Shown: positions 32,001 through 38,043, numbered from the stretch's first letter. The stretch is 64,000 nt of DNA from Heligmosomoides polygyrus polygyrus (GCA_947396885.1 OX377204.1:43511139-43575138); one strand, 5' to 3'. Program-made: numbers and translations. The notes: generated by a model not told the origin, from the letters alone.

Positions 32001-32806
32001 CAACGAATTGGAGTGGCCGTTGGAAAGTTATTTTATTGTTCGCAATCAGGCCTTCTTTATACTAATTCAAAGACAGGAAGGAAAGGCATGGTTGCCGTGG
32101 GCAGAACCCGGACCAATACTTGGGATTCAGCGCGCCTTCGAGACGGCGCCCTCTCGACTGCGCGCTGAAGTCCCCAAACTTTGTTGTTTATGTGGATAAA
32201 TAAAGGTGCGAAAGGTGGCTGAACTTGTTCCAATCAGACGTACTAGTTGGCGAGAAGAAGGTCGTTTTCTGCGTGAGCTGTTACAATGCTGTTACGTCAT
32301 TGTCACAAGATGTGCGAAATCGTGAATTTTAGGCTCACTGGGAAGCACGAGACAAGTTCGTTGGACGAGTTCACTTGGGGAGTGGCCAACAGGGCCGCTT
32401 CGGTGCGAATTCCTCGAGGAGTAGCGCAGGAAGGAAAGGTGAGGTGCTATCCGTCGCTTTGGGGACTCGACAGATACACTTCGATTTTTGCTCTTTGATC
32501 CATTACGTCCGCTTGACGTTGTTCACTGTTTGGAGCGTGGCTTGTTCGCAGAGTTGAACCGTTGGGCATGCCCTCATGGCATGCGCAGCCAGTGCTGAGA
32601 GCCGTTCTCGGAGAAGCTTATACATGGCAAGCCTTATACCTTCAGATCCTTCAGTTGTACGACGACGCACATTGCAGATGCGGTTCACTTCAGCTGAGGC
32701 AGCTATCAAAGTGTTTCAGGGTTATCTGGAGGACAGGCGTCCGTCGTCGAACTGTGATCCGTACCAAGTGACTAGGATGATCGCTGAGAGCATTTTCCTT
32801 CGATGA
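10950..32806 (+). CDS. Glutamine synthetase (EC 6.3.1.2), 11 exons, complete
   Basis: The enzyme condenses glutamate and ammonia to glutamine using ATP. Exons: 10950-11099, 11221-11305, 11605-11681, 12551-12638, 13435-13581, 21508-21618, 22108-22250, 26216-26308, 26448-26527, 32333-32438, 32720-32806. Together they give 1167 nt in one frame, 388 residues plus TGA, each intron GT..AG. Family landmarks appear in order: [35 protein letters not shown], the metal-binding [35 protein letters not shown] with the catalytic-region His, [18 protein letters not shown] and [11 protein letters not shown]. Departures from what I recall of the family: Cys for Thr after that His, CRGI for CEGI, WSFDGSS for WNFDGSS. 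Residues 1-50 exceed the usual N-terminus; family length is about 360-373. The 5' end is the least certain part. Introns 5, 7 and 9 are filled with transposons, and PEN-2 lies antisense in intron 5. Confidence 0.95.
11221..11305 (+). CDS. Glutamine synthetase exon 2
   Basis: Acceptor CTTATTTAG, donor GTATGT, ends in phase 1. It encodes [20 protein letters not shown] followed by AGDPGLSS, the start of the beta-grasp domain. Confidence 0.93.
11605..11681 (+). CDS. Glutamine synthetase exon 3
   Basis: Acceptor CCCTTTCAG, donor GTTATT. It encodes [17 protein letters not shown] and onward to MHLK. The DGSS motif carries the Asp contributed to the neighbouring subunit's active site in this family. 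Confidence 0.92.
12551..12638 (+). CDS. Glutamine synthetase exon 4
   Basis: Acceptor TTATTTCCAG, donor GTTAGT, ends in phase 1. It encodes [20 protein letters not shown] and TLDADLKPT, a block strongly conserved in nematode and other animal enzymes. Confidence 0.95.
13435..13581 (+). CDS. Glutamine synthetase exon 5
   Basis: Acceptor CCCATTCAG, donor GTTAGT, ends in phase 1. It contains [10 protein letters not shown] and [17 protein letters not shown] with the two metal-binding glutamates of EQEY, then [11 protein letters not shown]. Confidence 0.97.
13815..14090 (+). mobile_element. tRNA-derived SINE, family S1, copy 4, with 10-bp target duplication
   Basis: The only S1 copy on the + strand, 276 bp, between direct repeats TATGTAAATA at 13805-13814 and 14091-14100. 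It starts GGTGAGTGTAGCGCAGTCGG with a perfect Pol III A box and has the B box GGTTCGGATTTCC at about 13877. It ends with the TTTATAC, TCTTATCC, TTTATGC tail. It lies in intron 5 of glutamine synthetase in the sense orientation. Confidence 0.92.
14220..15300. other. Intron 5 sequence, unassigned
   Basis: No transposon domain or exon was recognised. The frame at 14821-15105 (minus) has no known motif. It ends in the 42-bp repeat array. Confidence 0.5.
15309..15575. repeat. Tandem array of a 42-bp repeat (5 units plus partial)
   Basis: Units starting at 15309, 15351, 15393, 15435, 15477 and 15519 (partial) share the core CGAATATTCGAATAATGAAT and a GAATTTTGGGCCTC part. The period is exactly 42 bp, so both strands stay open and give a repeated 14-residue pattern that is not a real protein. 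The array ends in TCGGTCCGAAGTAT, as does the second array at 19629-19830. Confidence 0.95.
15725..15850. repeat. Two-unit tandem duplication, about 61 bp
   Basis: GCCACAAAATTTATCAAT at 15725 recurs at 15786, and each unit ends ATTCTACGGCTTCTA. The two units differ at a few positions. Confidence 0.85.
15950..16680 (-). pseudogene. LINE L1x reverse transcriptase palm, thumb and C-terminus
   Basis: The frame is open from [20 protein letters not shown], with motif B, through YADDISLVA (catalytic pair intact) and LNVKKTKFI to the C-terminal block [20 protein letters not shown] and WKDVIKRDL, ending at a natural stop at 15950. Between GRINETLG and [15 protein letters not shown] about 40 codons are missing relative to the copy at 38055-39315. 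The deletion keeps the frame. Confidence 0.92.
16663..17130 (-). pseudogene. LINE L1x reverse transcriptase, fingers and palm, first part
   Basis: The segment starts at [18 protein letters not shown], followed by [20 protein letters not shown] and the palm motif A block [12 protein letters not shown], with the first catalytic Asp. It ends [12 protein letters not shown] single base shift at about 16682 turns the expected [11 protein letters not shown] into this out-of-frame ending. The next segment picks up the correct frame without loss of sequence. Confidence 0.92.
17199..18275 (-). pseudogene. LINE L1x endonuclease C-terminal part and linker to reverse transcriptase
   Basis: In the same frame as the upstream segment, this continues with GDMNGHVG (Asp and Asn of the endonuclease active site), [18 protein letters not shown] and SQHRPLV with the catalytic His, giving a complete set of endonuclease residues. 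A Lys/Arg-rich linker follows, then the start of the reverse transcriptase with [10 protein letters not shown]. It ends at a TAG just after PVEP, where a base shift and further stops (to about 17165) break the frame. Confidence 0.9.
18276..18686 (-). pseudogene. LINE L1x endonuclease domain, N-terminal part
   Basis: This encodes the first half of an APE-like endonuclease, the enzyme that nicks target DNA. Visible motifs are LNVGTLTGR (the conserved Asn), LQETRWKG (catalytic Glu), GVGIAV and the SVYAP strand. The in-frame ATG at 18684-18686 follows a GTG and is taken as the start. The frame stops at TAG (18276-18278) after DDFYLSL. The same frame then continues into the next segment, so this is a single nonsense mutation rather than a gene end. 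Confidence 0.88.
18865..18938 (-). promoter_or_regulatory. tRNA-like 5' end of the LINE with Pol III A and B boxes
   Basis: Read on the minus strand, the A box is TAGCCTAGTGGTTA (18921-18934) and the B box GGTTCGACTCC (18880-18890), about 30 nt apart as in tRNA genes. A GTTT/AAAC stem closes a 7-nt loop at the anticodon position. The loop carries A where tRNA has a conserved T, and the T and acceptor stems are only partly paired, so this is tRNA-derived rather than a working tRNA. It abuts the target duplication, so it was part of what inserted. Confidence 0.75.
19123..19428 (-). CDS. pen-2: Presenilin enhancer 2 (PEN-2), gamma-secretase subunit, single exon
   Basis: PEN-2 is a small membrane subunit that completes assembly and activation of gamma-secretase, the protease that cuts Notch and related proteins within the membrane. 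The 101-residue frame matches the family's usual length. It opens [19 protein letters not shown], as in the family's LCRKYY N-terminal block. Hydrophobic segments lie at about 19-43 (with WLRNTIWFF) and 57-78 ([17 protein letters not shown]). The conserved C-terminal block is [11 protein letters not shown] at 89-99, corresponding to DYLSF needed for presenilin contact. There are no introns, stops or frameshifts. It lies antisense in intron 5 of glutamine synthetase, 165 bp from a LINE insertion and next to a satellite array. No poly(A) tract or duplication marks it as a retrocopy, though that is possible. Confidence 0.95.
   Translation of the reverse strand: MDSRNMNDAGKVDLCRKYFIFGLFGLPLVWLRNTIWFFGWGFLRPQSPATNTNRKYVTLSVIGAIFWSIVICVWETIFQSYRLKSVAWADYLAFIFSVGRI
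19483..19628. repeat. Dispersed repeat shared with 3445-3620
   Basis: Carries ATTTCATGGCTACATATGAA, then ACGATAGAGCTCGAGCTGCT and CTTGGTTTTTC, as in the other copy. It joins the 42-bp array directly, so array and flank may be one composite repeat. Confidence 0.6.
19629..19830. repeat. Second array of the 42-bp repeat (3 units plus partials)
   Basis: Units begin at 19667, 19709 and 19751, with a degenerate one at 19629. The last unit collapses into ATTCGAAT repeats and ends TCGGTCCGAAGTATA, the same terminus as the array at 15309-15575. Confidence 0.93.
19856..19893. repeat. Perfect 17-bp hairpin
   Basis: CAAGTGCGAGACACGCC, then a 4-nt TAAC loop, then the exact complement GGCGTGTCTCGCACTTG. 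A related weaker hairpin with GGCGTATCTC arms lies at about 20860-20902. Confidence 0.85.
20384..20820. repeat. Imperfect tandem duplication (about 260- and 170-bp units)
   Basis: The first unit (about 20384-20643) and the second (20645-20815) share ACGCTCAGAA followed by CGCGCGCAGA, TCAAGCAGG, GCTTCCTCTGCTGC, CCGTTCAAC, TGCTGA, ATGCGGCCG and GTCGTACGACGA-type blocks in order. The first unit has an extra 60-bp segment with a GGCGTATCTCGCG motif. The block is not coding as far as I can see. A C-rich tract precedes it at 20166-20179. Confidence 0.75.
20998..21105 (-). repeat. Diverged fragment of a tRNA-like SINE
   Basis: Contains CCGAACCCGGAGG followed by GAAGGAAGGCTTGGTTGGCC and GCGGGA, the B-box-side region of family S1, then an unrelated or strongly diverged head ending ATTGCTTCATGCGCC. 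The tail is absent. Confidence 0.5.
21508..21618 (+). CDS. Glutamine synthetase exon 6
   Basis: Acceptor CGATTTCAG, donor GTATGA, ends in phase 1. It encodes [20 protein letters not shown] and [16 protein letters not shown], corresponding to the central part of the catalytic barrel. Confidence 0.97.
22108..22250 (+). CDS. Glutamine synthetase exon 7
   Basis: Acceptor CTATTGCAG, donor GTTTGC, ends in phase 0. It encodes [20 protein letters not shown] and then [19 protein letters not shown] up to FHPKPQ. The active-site glutamates of the NAEV and QWEFQ blocks are present. Confidence 0.97.
22300..26215. other. Intron 7 content: diverged repeats, nothing coding recognised
   Basis: Contents seen: a C-rich tract at 22715-22731, a diverged S1-like SINE tail at about 22882-23008 (CAGCGTTAATCAATCC and CAATGACTTATGGTGG), a poly-C tract at 24439-24456, imperfect repeats of about 55 bp at 24370-24745 with GACGCACGTTGGAC-type cores, and a G tract at 26051-26060. 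Between these I see no transposase, reverse transcriptase or exon. Confidence 0.5.
24370..24745. repeat. Imperfect direct repeats with ACGTTGGACGACG core
   Basis: The block CGTCTTCTGA followed by a CGACGCACGTTGGACGACG-like part recurs about five times with variable spacing near 50-60 bp. On the minus strand this gives a repeated [18 protein letters not shown] pattern. The periodicity is irregular and the array is probably a decayed minisatellite. Confidence 0.6.
26216..26308 (+). CDS. Glutamine synthetase exon 8
   Basis: Acceptor ATTATTCAG, donor GTGAGT, phase 0 at both ends. It encodes [20 protein letters not shown] and [11 protein letters not shown]. The His of GCHCN is the conserved substrate-site His; the residue after it is Cys rather than the usual Thr. 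Confidence 0.97.
26448..26527 (+). CDS. Glutamine synthetase exon 9
   Basis: Acceptor ATACTTATAG, donor GTATAT, ends in phase 2. It encodes [20 protein letters not shown] and GEDNKH, matching the ..H..YDP.GG.DN.RR block. It carries GED where GKD or GLD is usual. Confidence 0.92.
26859..28004 (-). mobile_element. mariner element, internally deleted, with TA duplication
   Basis: TA dinucleotides at 26857-26858 and 28005-28006 flank inverted ends that begin GGTTGTTGCATATGAAATG and, on the other side, GGTTTTTGCATATGAAATG, with about 28 of 31 positions matching. Inside is a broken mariner transposase on the minus strand. The element is 1146 bp, shorter than a typical 1.3 kb mariner. It lies in intron 9 of glutamine synthetase. 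Confidence 0.9.
27060..27810 (-). pseudogene. mariner transposase, frameshifted and internally deleted
   Basis: Mariner transposase cuts and pastes the element at TA sites using a D,D,D triad. The N-terminal half is readable in one frame from about 27810: [26 protein letters not shown], then [31 protein letters not shown] and SHELT, the two helix-turn-helix modules and linker. The frame is lost near 27440. In another frame [10 protein letters not shown] marks the first catalytic Asp block and SAQWLDKNE follows. The second block (HDNARPH region) is deleted. [11 protein letters not shown] near 27120 is the third. The gene is dead. Confidence 0.92.
28010..29800. other. Intron 9 sequence, mostly unassigned
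   Basis: A 97-codon frame on the + strand at 28742-29035 (start [19 protein letters not shown]) has no motif I know. At about 29525-29635 there is a diverged S1 SINE tail in minus orientation with its GGGATAAAGG end. The rest is AT-rich without recognisable features. Confidence 0.45.
30000..30316 (-). pseudogene. mariner transposase, C-terminal half (split gene)
   Basis: From the insertion point the minus strand continues with [17 protein letters not shown], then [20 protein letters not shown] and HCNVHPH in place of the usual HDNARPH, so the second catalytic Asp is lost. It continues with a [15 protein letters not shown] block and ends KDKKFNN. It retains the central part that is deleted in the neighbouring mariner. 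Confidence 0.85.
30317..31044. other. Insertion within mariner, origin unknown
   Basis: Its edges read CCAGC|AAAAACGC.. and ..CGCCCGATA|CCAGCC, so CCAGC is present at both ends and could be a short duplication. Inside, the + strand carries a 48-codon open stretch (about 30477-30620) reading [20 protein letters not shown] and continuing to YIANYIRT, followed by GTAAGG. This might be an exon fragment. A C tract occurs at 30688-30696. No transposase or reverse transcriptase domain was seen. Confidence 0.5.
31045..31600 (-). pseudogene. mariner transposase, N-terminal half (split gene)
   Basis: Reading the minus strand, the fragment parallels the mariner at 27060-27810: GTGCAATTCACAATTCGC-type codons for the FxxWF block, then a PRQTVRE-like stretch, [10 protein letters not shown], and a block before the SAI/WLDEN region ending at the insertion. 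Many frameshifts and stops make the protein unreadable in one frame. Confidence 0.8.
31930..32170. repeat. (AAAT)n tail and diverged S1-like fragment
   Basis: GTTAAATAAATAAATAAATA at 31968-31987 looks like the 3' tail of a retroposed element on the + strand. At about 32068-32167 there is a diverged minus-strand S1-like segment (AAAGGCATGGTTGCCGTGGG, then CGACTGCGCGCTG). The parent of the tail was not identified. Confidence 0.45.
32333..32438 (+). CDS. Glutamine synthetase exon 10
   Basis: Acceptor GAATTTTAG, donor GTGAGG, phase 0 at the end. It completes an Arg and encodes [20 protein letters not shown] and [15 protein letters not shown], with the HETS and RIPR active-site motifs. A decayed duplicate of this exon lies at 37663-37737. 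Confidence 0.97.
32720..32806 (+). CDS. Glutamine synthetase exon 11 (C-terminus)
   Basis: Acceptor GTGTTTCAG. It encodes [20 protein letters not shown] and IAESIFLR, then TGA at 32804-32806. [11 protein letters not shown] is the C-terminal family signature, and the ending is short, as in other nematode enzymes I recall. Confidence 0.97.
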   Translation, partial: GYLEDRRPSSNCDPYQVTRMIAESIFLR

Positions 32807-33640
32807 GCCCTGCCTTTGTGTGATAGTCGTCGATTCGGGTTCGAGTTGGCATCAATTCGCCGTTGTAACCGGTTCTATTATTCGTTTTTGTGTTGCAGTG
32901 TCCTCGGCTCGAGGTCCTCGAAGCACTTTCCCGAAGTACTCGGATGTACGTAGAACATAGTAGAAGAATAGGCTCCACTCTTGTTCAGGCAGTTCTATCG
33001 AACCCACGCTTGTTGCCTCCGAATCGCCTTCGTGTTATTACTGTCTGCAATATCGTTACTGGTTCTGACCACTTTGTTACGTTATCGCTTTTATTGCATG
33101 GCACTTGGTTACTACATTCTTTCAAATGAATGTAAATTTTCCTTGGCTGCAGTCGCAACAATAACCTATCTTGTTAGTAAAATGTGGTAATTTTGTTGGT
33201 ACTGTGGTGGCTTCTGTAAAATGTAGGAGCAGAATACAGCGACAAGGAAAATTTTATTTAATATGACTTGCTTTAAAGTTTTAATTCCTTCGCTCAATAA
33301 GTGGACGTCTTGTTTGAAATCTTACAAATTCTCATTTTTTTGAGGTAGAGCAACTGTTTAAAGCACGTTTTAAGAAGCAGAAAGGAGGCTATTTTTCGGT
33401 TCAAAAGAAGAGAATGTGCAATGCCCTCGCCCAGGACAGGGCGACGTAATCTGATGAATGAGTCCTTTTAGGACCACAGGAGTTATCGTGCAATTGATCT
33501 TTCACCTCCCATTACCCCAATTCTCTTCTTGAGATGTTGGCCTTCCAATCGAACTGTTCATAGAGCGATTTTTGGAACCATTTAAAAGCTAGTGGTCTGG
33601 CCGTTTCTCATAAACGTTCACTATTTTACCATTGCGCCCT
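32807..33640 (+). other. 3' flank of glutamine synthetase
   Basis: This contains the untranslated region, of unknown length. I see no canonical AATAAA in the first 450 nt; an AATGAA variant occurs near 33127. An acceptor-like TTTTGTGTTGCAG at about 32886-32898 precedes a short open stretch (PRLEVLEALSRSTRM) which could be an alternative exon, but there is no family match. Confidence 0.4.
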
Positions 33641-33645
33641 GCTTA

Positions 33646-33992
33646 CAAGGGAACTGTCTGAACGGTACGCCGGAACGGCAAGGGCGAGAACTATAGGGAG
33701 CACCCCGTCCTCCAAATAGTAACAGAACATGTGACAGCTTACTACCTCGATACCAGCCACCTGAGGCTTAATGAAACTGATTAGAACATGTTTTGTTTTT
33801 GCCGAATCCTTGAGACAAACGAGTACGAGGGTGTAATGGTTAAGGGTCCGCAGAGCGAGTTCTTCATGGCAGCGCAAGATCCCTGCGCCATGGATTGGGT
33901 GGCGCAGTGGTAGAGGGCACGCCTCATGTTTGTGAGGCCTAGGGCTCGGTTCCCATGCTACTCTTTTTGCTGCTGTTTTTGCACTTTTACCA
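33646..33992 (+). repeat. tRNA-like repeat (family S3), left copy of an inverted pair
   Basis: The segment 33895-33957 reads like a tRNA: A box TGGCGCAGTGGTAGAGG, a GCCTCA/TGAGGC anticodon-type stem and a T-arm region GGGCTCGGTTCCCATGC. It has a 250-bp family-specific 5' part and ends TTTTTGCACTTTTACCA. It forms an inverted repeat with 34365-34645, but carries about 55 extra bp near 33731-33789. Confidence 0.75.
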
Positions 33993-34113
33993 TAGTATCG
34001 GGTTTTCATAGATTTCCATATCTCAACTTGTGTTTGGCTTCACAGTTCCTGCCAAGTGGTACTCCGCTGCAGCCCAAGCCTGGAATCCCGATACAGTCCA
34101 CTTTTCCCAGTTC

Positions 34114-34356
34114 TCAAACTTGTATAGTATAACAATTCCAGTATAGCCAAACCTTTTCCTCCGAAACGATCTGTCCTCCCGAAAACGTGATAGTGCTTTC
34201 ACTGGTTGGTGGTGTCATGACTCCGGCACAATCCTCTTCTGGTTGAAACTCTTGGTCCTCTTCTTTCACTACCTCCAACTTCTCCGCTTCGTCGATTTCC
34301 AGCTGTCGCAGTTCGAAATCCTGTAGGATACTTGCTGTCCTTTCCGTCAGCTTCAT
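34114..34356 (-). CDS. Unidentified acidic open frame or exon between inverted repeats
   Basis: An 80-codon frame starts MKLTERTASILQDFELRQLE and continues with acidic, Glu-rich sequence (EEDQEFQPEEDCAG, then SESTITFSGGQIV). Its composition is unlike the surrounding repeats and codon choice looks protein-like. GAGGAAAAG followed by GTTTGG near 34150 could be a donor site, so the last ten or so codons may be intronic. I do not recognise the family. It may be an exon of an unrecognised gene on the minus strand or captured sequence. Confidence 0.3.
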   Translation of the reverse strand: MKLTERTASILQDFELRQLEIDEAEKLEVVKEEDQEFQPEEDCAGVMTPPTSESTITFSGGQIVSEEKVWLYWNCYTIQV

Positions 34357-34364
34357 CTCGACTT

Positions 34365-34645
34365 TGGTAAAAGTGCAAAAACGCAGCGTAGCATGGAAAC
34401 CGAAACCTGGACCTCACGAACATGAGGCGTGCCCTCTACCACTGCGCCACCCACTGCACGGGTAAGGGATCTTGCACTGCCGTGAAGAGCTCGCTCTGTG
34501 GACCCTTAACCATTACACCCTCGTACTCGTTTGCCTCAAGGGTTCGGCAAAAACAAAACATGTTCTGTTAGTATTTGGAGGACGGGGATTCTCCCTATAG
34601 TACTCGTTCTTGCCGTTCCGGCGAACCGTTCAGACAGTTCCCTTG
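34365..34645 (-). repeat. tRNA-like repeat (family S3), right copy of an inverted pair
   Basis: Reverse complement of the copy at 33646-33992 with about 90 percent identity by eye, including GGGAACTGTCTGAACGGT, TTTGTTTTTGCCGAA, GGGTGGCGCAGTGGTAGAGG and GTGCAAAAACG at the ends. The spacer between the copies (33993-34364) is unique within the window. Confidence 0.75.
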
Positions 34646-34964
34646 CTAGGACTTTTACCTCGAATGAACTCTCAAGACAACGCTCAACTATTCATCAACC
34701 GGTGCCAACTTTTTTAGCCTTTCAGACCGTCCCAAGCAGACCGTGACAGGGATGACTCAAGAAACATGTTCTCAACTACGGATTCACAGGGGACTGCTTT
34801 ACTTTATCTGCGCCTTATTTGTGGAACAAAAATGCCACTCCTTCTTGTAGTTTGCGGATACATAGTGTATGAAATTTTCCCGCCAAATTCGACATTTTCA
34901 AAAATTTGCAAAAACAAAACCGGGGACCTTCTAAAATTTGCAGGGACCTTTCTTACCTATCTCG

Positions 34965-35300
34965 AGTAGAGCCTCCAAACTTGCGATGAGCTTGTGCGAT
35001 GCAATTTTTACACGGTGTAGGGTGCCATGTGATGAGTCTAATACCCAAGTTAAGTCGGAATGCCCTTTTGTGGTCGAAAAAAGGCGTGTGAAGACGTGAG
35101 TGCGAAGTTCATCATGCTCTGCTGCCACCCCACCGAGTGTGGTCGGTTGGCGCAGTTGATAGCGATGTCGCCTCTTGGGCGTACCGACGGGGCCTTGTGG
35201 GTCGGTCCCCGGTGCTGCCAAAACATTTGCGCACATCGGGTCATTATTATTATGCGCTTATGTGATCACAGGAGTCCGTTTATACACGACCAATGCTTTT
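34965..35300 (+). repeat. Dispersed repeat with tRNA-like core (family S2), copy 1
   Basis: Shared with 59745-60065 (same strand) and 60345-60640 (opposite strand). Common blocks are GAGCCTCCAAA, GATGCAATTT, CGGAATGC, AAAAAAGGCGTGTGAAGACG, TGCTGCCACCCCACCGAGTG and TGGTCGGTTGGCGCAGTTGA. The part GTTGGCGCAGTTGATAGCG resembles a Pol III A box, and GGGTCGGTCCCCGG resembles a weak B box. This suggests a SINE or a pseudo-tRNA-bearing repeat. Confidence 0.65.
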
Positions 35301-35696
35301 AGTAAGTAAATGTAGCCTTCATAAGTAGATATAGTTCAGAACTAATTTGGAGTCCAATATTGCCAACTTTCTGACTGAGTCACTCTGTACTTCTTTGGAG
35401 ATTATCGTTGTTTTCAGCCAATACGGCAATGTTGTCAGCAAAATCGAGGTCCATAACGCGTCCGCTGATCGAAGAAATACCTCCATGTGCCTCCTCATTA
35501 CAAGTGGAGTGCGAGGTTGAATGGCAACGGTGAGGAGAAACATTTTTGCCTAACTCCTGTGGTGACCTCGAAGGAACTCGTGGACACTATCAAATGCTTT
35601 CTTAAAACCAAGGAAGTCTATATAGAACGGACAGCGATTTTTCAGGTACCACTCGGTTTTAATGTGAAACGTAAAAATCTGTTCGCAACGCAGTCT

Positions 35697-36008
35697 TTAG
35701 TTTTTGAGTTCATCTTGCTCTTCCCGCAGCCGATCATTGACTGCATCTCGAAATTCTCGTAACAATACGCTAGAGAATTCTTTTCCGGCACCGATAACAG
35801 GGTGATATCTATCCATTCTCCACAGTTCGATGGCTTTCTTTTTCGGCGGTTTGACTACTAATGCTTTTCTCCAACCTTCTCGCACGTTAGATTGATGCAA
35901 GCCGTTGTTGAAGTGCGCCGTCAATTGTTCCGCTACCAGCATGCCTCTAGCCTTCAACATCTTCGCTGCAATTCCATCGAGCCCACAGGTTTCCCTTTTT
36001 GGAGACAT
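35697..36008 (-). pseudogene. LINE L3 reverse transcriptase fragment
   Basis: A 103-codon open piece starting MSPKRETCGLDGIAAKMLKA, followed by ARGMLVAEQLTAHFNNGLHQ and WRKALVVKPPKKKAI, then YHPVIGAGKEFSSVLLREF. These are the GxDGI, W..A..V..PKK and YxPI blocks of the fingers domain. It ends in KN at a stop before motif A, which is missing or unreadable. Confidence 0.8.
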
Positions 36009-36544
36009 AGTACTGCTGTCCTTGTTTTCTCACCGTATATCGCCAATGTTGACGTTTACTTTTCCTCATCATCGAACGTAGGCAAAGCTCACCACTTGTC
36101 CTTTTTATAGGGGCTCACGTGTTCAGTCTGTCTTGTTCCTGTTTCCTGTTTCTGTTTCTCTCTCTTTGCAGTTCCGACACAATTCGACATAGTGTTCCCG
36201 AATCACCGCGATCAGCCGCTGCTTGCGCTTCTTTTTCCTTCTCAGCGATCCAGGTTTTCTTATCAGGGCGGCATGATGCTCTTACATGTTGATCGAGCTC
36301 TGAGTAAATTCCACCCAATTCCCTTAATTCGTCTGGTGTCTTTTCACACTCCCTTCTTTTCATCTATCAGTTTCCCGGTCCCTTCACGAATCCATTGCTC
36401 CTCCTACTTGTCCCATCTGCGTGCCACGATCTCTTCAGCAATTTCGCATATCGCCTAGTGCTCATTTATATTTTCGCATTCCCCAAGGATATCGAACTGG
36501 TTTCATAGGTCTAAGCAAAACCTTTGCGCAGTTATGTGGTTTTT

Positions 36545-36988
36545 TTAAACTTCTCGACGACGAATGGTCGCAATACAGCCGATCTTCTTGGCAGTTTCAG
36601 CTTGAGCTTCAATGTTGCCCTGACGATATATTGGAACGTGCTTATAACTGCACATCTGTACACAAGGACATCTGCATTTAAGTGACGTTCTCCGTTTTCC
36701 ACTGATGCAAATGTGGTCAATTTCATCTACAGTGGCGCCATTTGGCGATCTCCAAGCCTCTTCGTGAATGCTTCGGTGAAAGACGAAAATATTTGCAACG
36801 AACAGATCACTGAAATGGCAGAAAGAAACAGCCTTGCTCCACTGCTGCTCAGGTGGTCCGTCGATGTGAACACTGCGACAGATTTTCCATGCCTTTTCGA
36901 TCGCTCTCCACTTGGCATTCATGTCGCCAAAAGGAAAATTTGAAGTCCTGTCACGGCTTTTCATCGATGAGATCTTGTAGCAGCTCAT
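36545..36988 (-). pseudogene. LINE L3 endonuclease fragment
   Basis: A 147-codon open piece whose middle contains FPFGDMNAKWRAIEKAWK (active-site Asp and Asn) and SPNGATVDEIDHICISGKRR (catalytic Asp block), typical of APE-like endonucleases. The terminal SDHRL-type His block is degraded (TSLKCRCPCVQM region). Upstream endonuclease residues lie in other frames up to 37340. Confidence 0.82.
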
Positions 36989-37662
36989 AGAAATCGTCCT
37001 TCTCGTCGTCAGTTGCGTCCTCCGCTGGAGCGCGCATACATATTTACAAGCGCAACTCGGAAATGCCTCATTTAAAAGCGGGCAGTGATTATTTATTTAT
37101 CTATTTACTGGTTTCCAACTAACCATTGAACTTAAAGCTCGTTTACTATGGGAGATTCCGATGCCTCTTTCATGTCTTCGTTCTGGCCCAGAGAACAAGA
37201 TAGTTTTGCCATCATTGATTAAGCGCCCACTTGCAGTCCACCGAACCTTGCTGGATCCAAAGATGTTCAGCCCATAGCTATTGAACTCCTGGAGGAGTCG
37301 ACGAGACGCTCAGTTTTTCATAGCGTGCGCGGTGTTCCAGGTGCCAATACGAGTGATTTTCTCTGGGGAGAAAATCGAGTTCAGAATCAGGTCTCCCGTC
37401 ACAAAGCTCTGTTTTCCCTTTTCAGCTGTATCTATATAATTCATCGTTTCTGTAGCATGATGAATTTTACGGAGGCGGGCTGCAGGCTCTTCTCCAAACC
37501 CTCTGCTTTTTCATCCAGCCTTGGAACCAACAATGACGGAGTTGACTTTCCCCTTGGTAAATCATAATGTAATCAAAGGTACGAGTTGTACAGAAGGAAT
37601 GTAGTTTCCTGTGGAAAATTTGGGACGTCGTTTTCACTACATAGCTGCGCAATCTGCCGATT

Positions 37663-37737
37663 TTCAGATTTACCGTTAAGCCCGACACAAGTCCCTTGGA
37701 CGAATTCACTTGTGGAGCGGCCAACAGGGGCGCTCCC
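37663..37737 (+). pseudogene. Decayed duplicate of glutamine synthetase exon 10
   Basis: Following a TTTTCAG acceptor, the sequence reads FTVKPDTSPLDEFTCGAANR and GAPW, aligned with [20 protein letters not shown] and AAS of the real exon. At the DNA level ACAAGT.C.TTGGACGA followed by TTCACTTG.GGAG and GGCCAACAGGG are shared. The catalytic HET triplet is lost (PDT). No other exon of the gene was found nearby, so this is an isolated exon relic 5 kb downstream of the gene. Confidence 0.8.
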
Positions 37738-37739
37738 TG

Positions 37740-38043
37740 GTTGGAGGTTGTTATTCATCTGTCCCTGCTTGAGCTTTCGCGATTTTTTGTTCTTTTTGCT
37801 TCAGAATGATGCTGCGCTTATTTCAAAGCACAACAAAGGGCAAATTTTGGTGTGTCTATAGAACAGAACAACACAATTGCAGGCAAATATTTGCTGTTAA
37901 GTGATGTTTTGATGCTGTCAAAACTCTAGCGCCGGACGGGACTCGTACCGCATGATCTGCTTTTGCTACAAACAAAATACAAGCGTTTGAGGAACGCTTG
38001 TTGTGGCCTCTTACAACACTTTTGCTACACTTCTGCGCATTGT
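37740..38043. other. Unassigned spacer before a LINE insertion
   Basis: No recognisable feature, apart from a short inverted repeat AAGCGTT/AACGCTT at 37981-37999. It is bounded on the right by the target duplication of the LINE at 38055. Confidence 0.6.

Larger units (their letters stand above)
35325..37355 (-). mobile_element. Non-LTR retrotransposon relic (LINE family L3), nearly full domain set
   Basis: On the minus strand the remnants run in order. The endonuclease start is near 37340 (RIGTWNTAHAM, then GSSKVRWTASGRL). Next come NMYARSS and DEKDDFYELLQDLID at about 37040-36960, and GDMNAKWRA and SPNGATVDEIDHI at 36930-36710. A Lys/Glu-rich linker follows (36363-36115). The reverse transcriptase reads CGLDGIAAKML (36000-35970) and YHPVI, with LDFADNIAVLAENNDNLQ near 35440. 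Motif C is FADN instead of FADD, so the second catalytic Asp is lost. Many stops and shifts occur. Confidence 0.82.

Noticed and set aside
33895..33957. Possible functional tRNA gene
   Set aside because: The A box is good, but the T arm reads GGCTCGGTTCCC and the anticodon loop is not seven bases; a second inverted copy shows it is part of a repeat.
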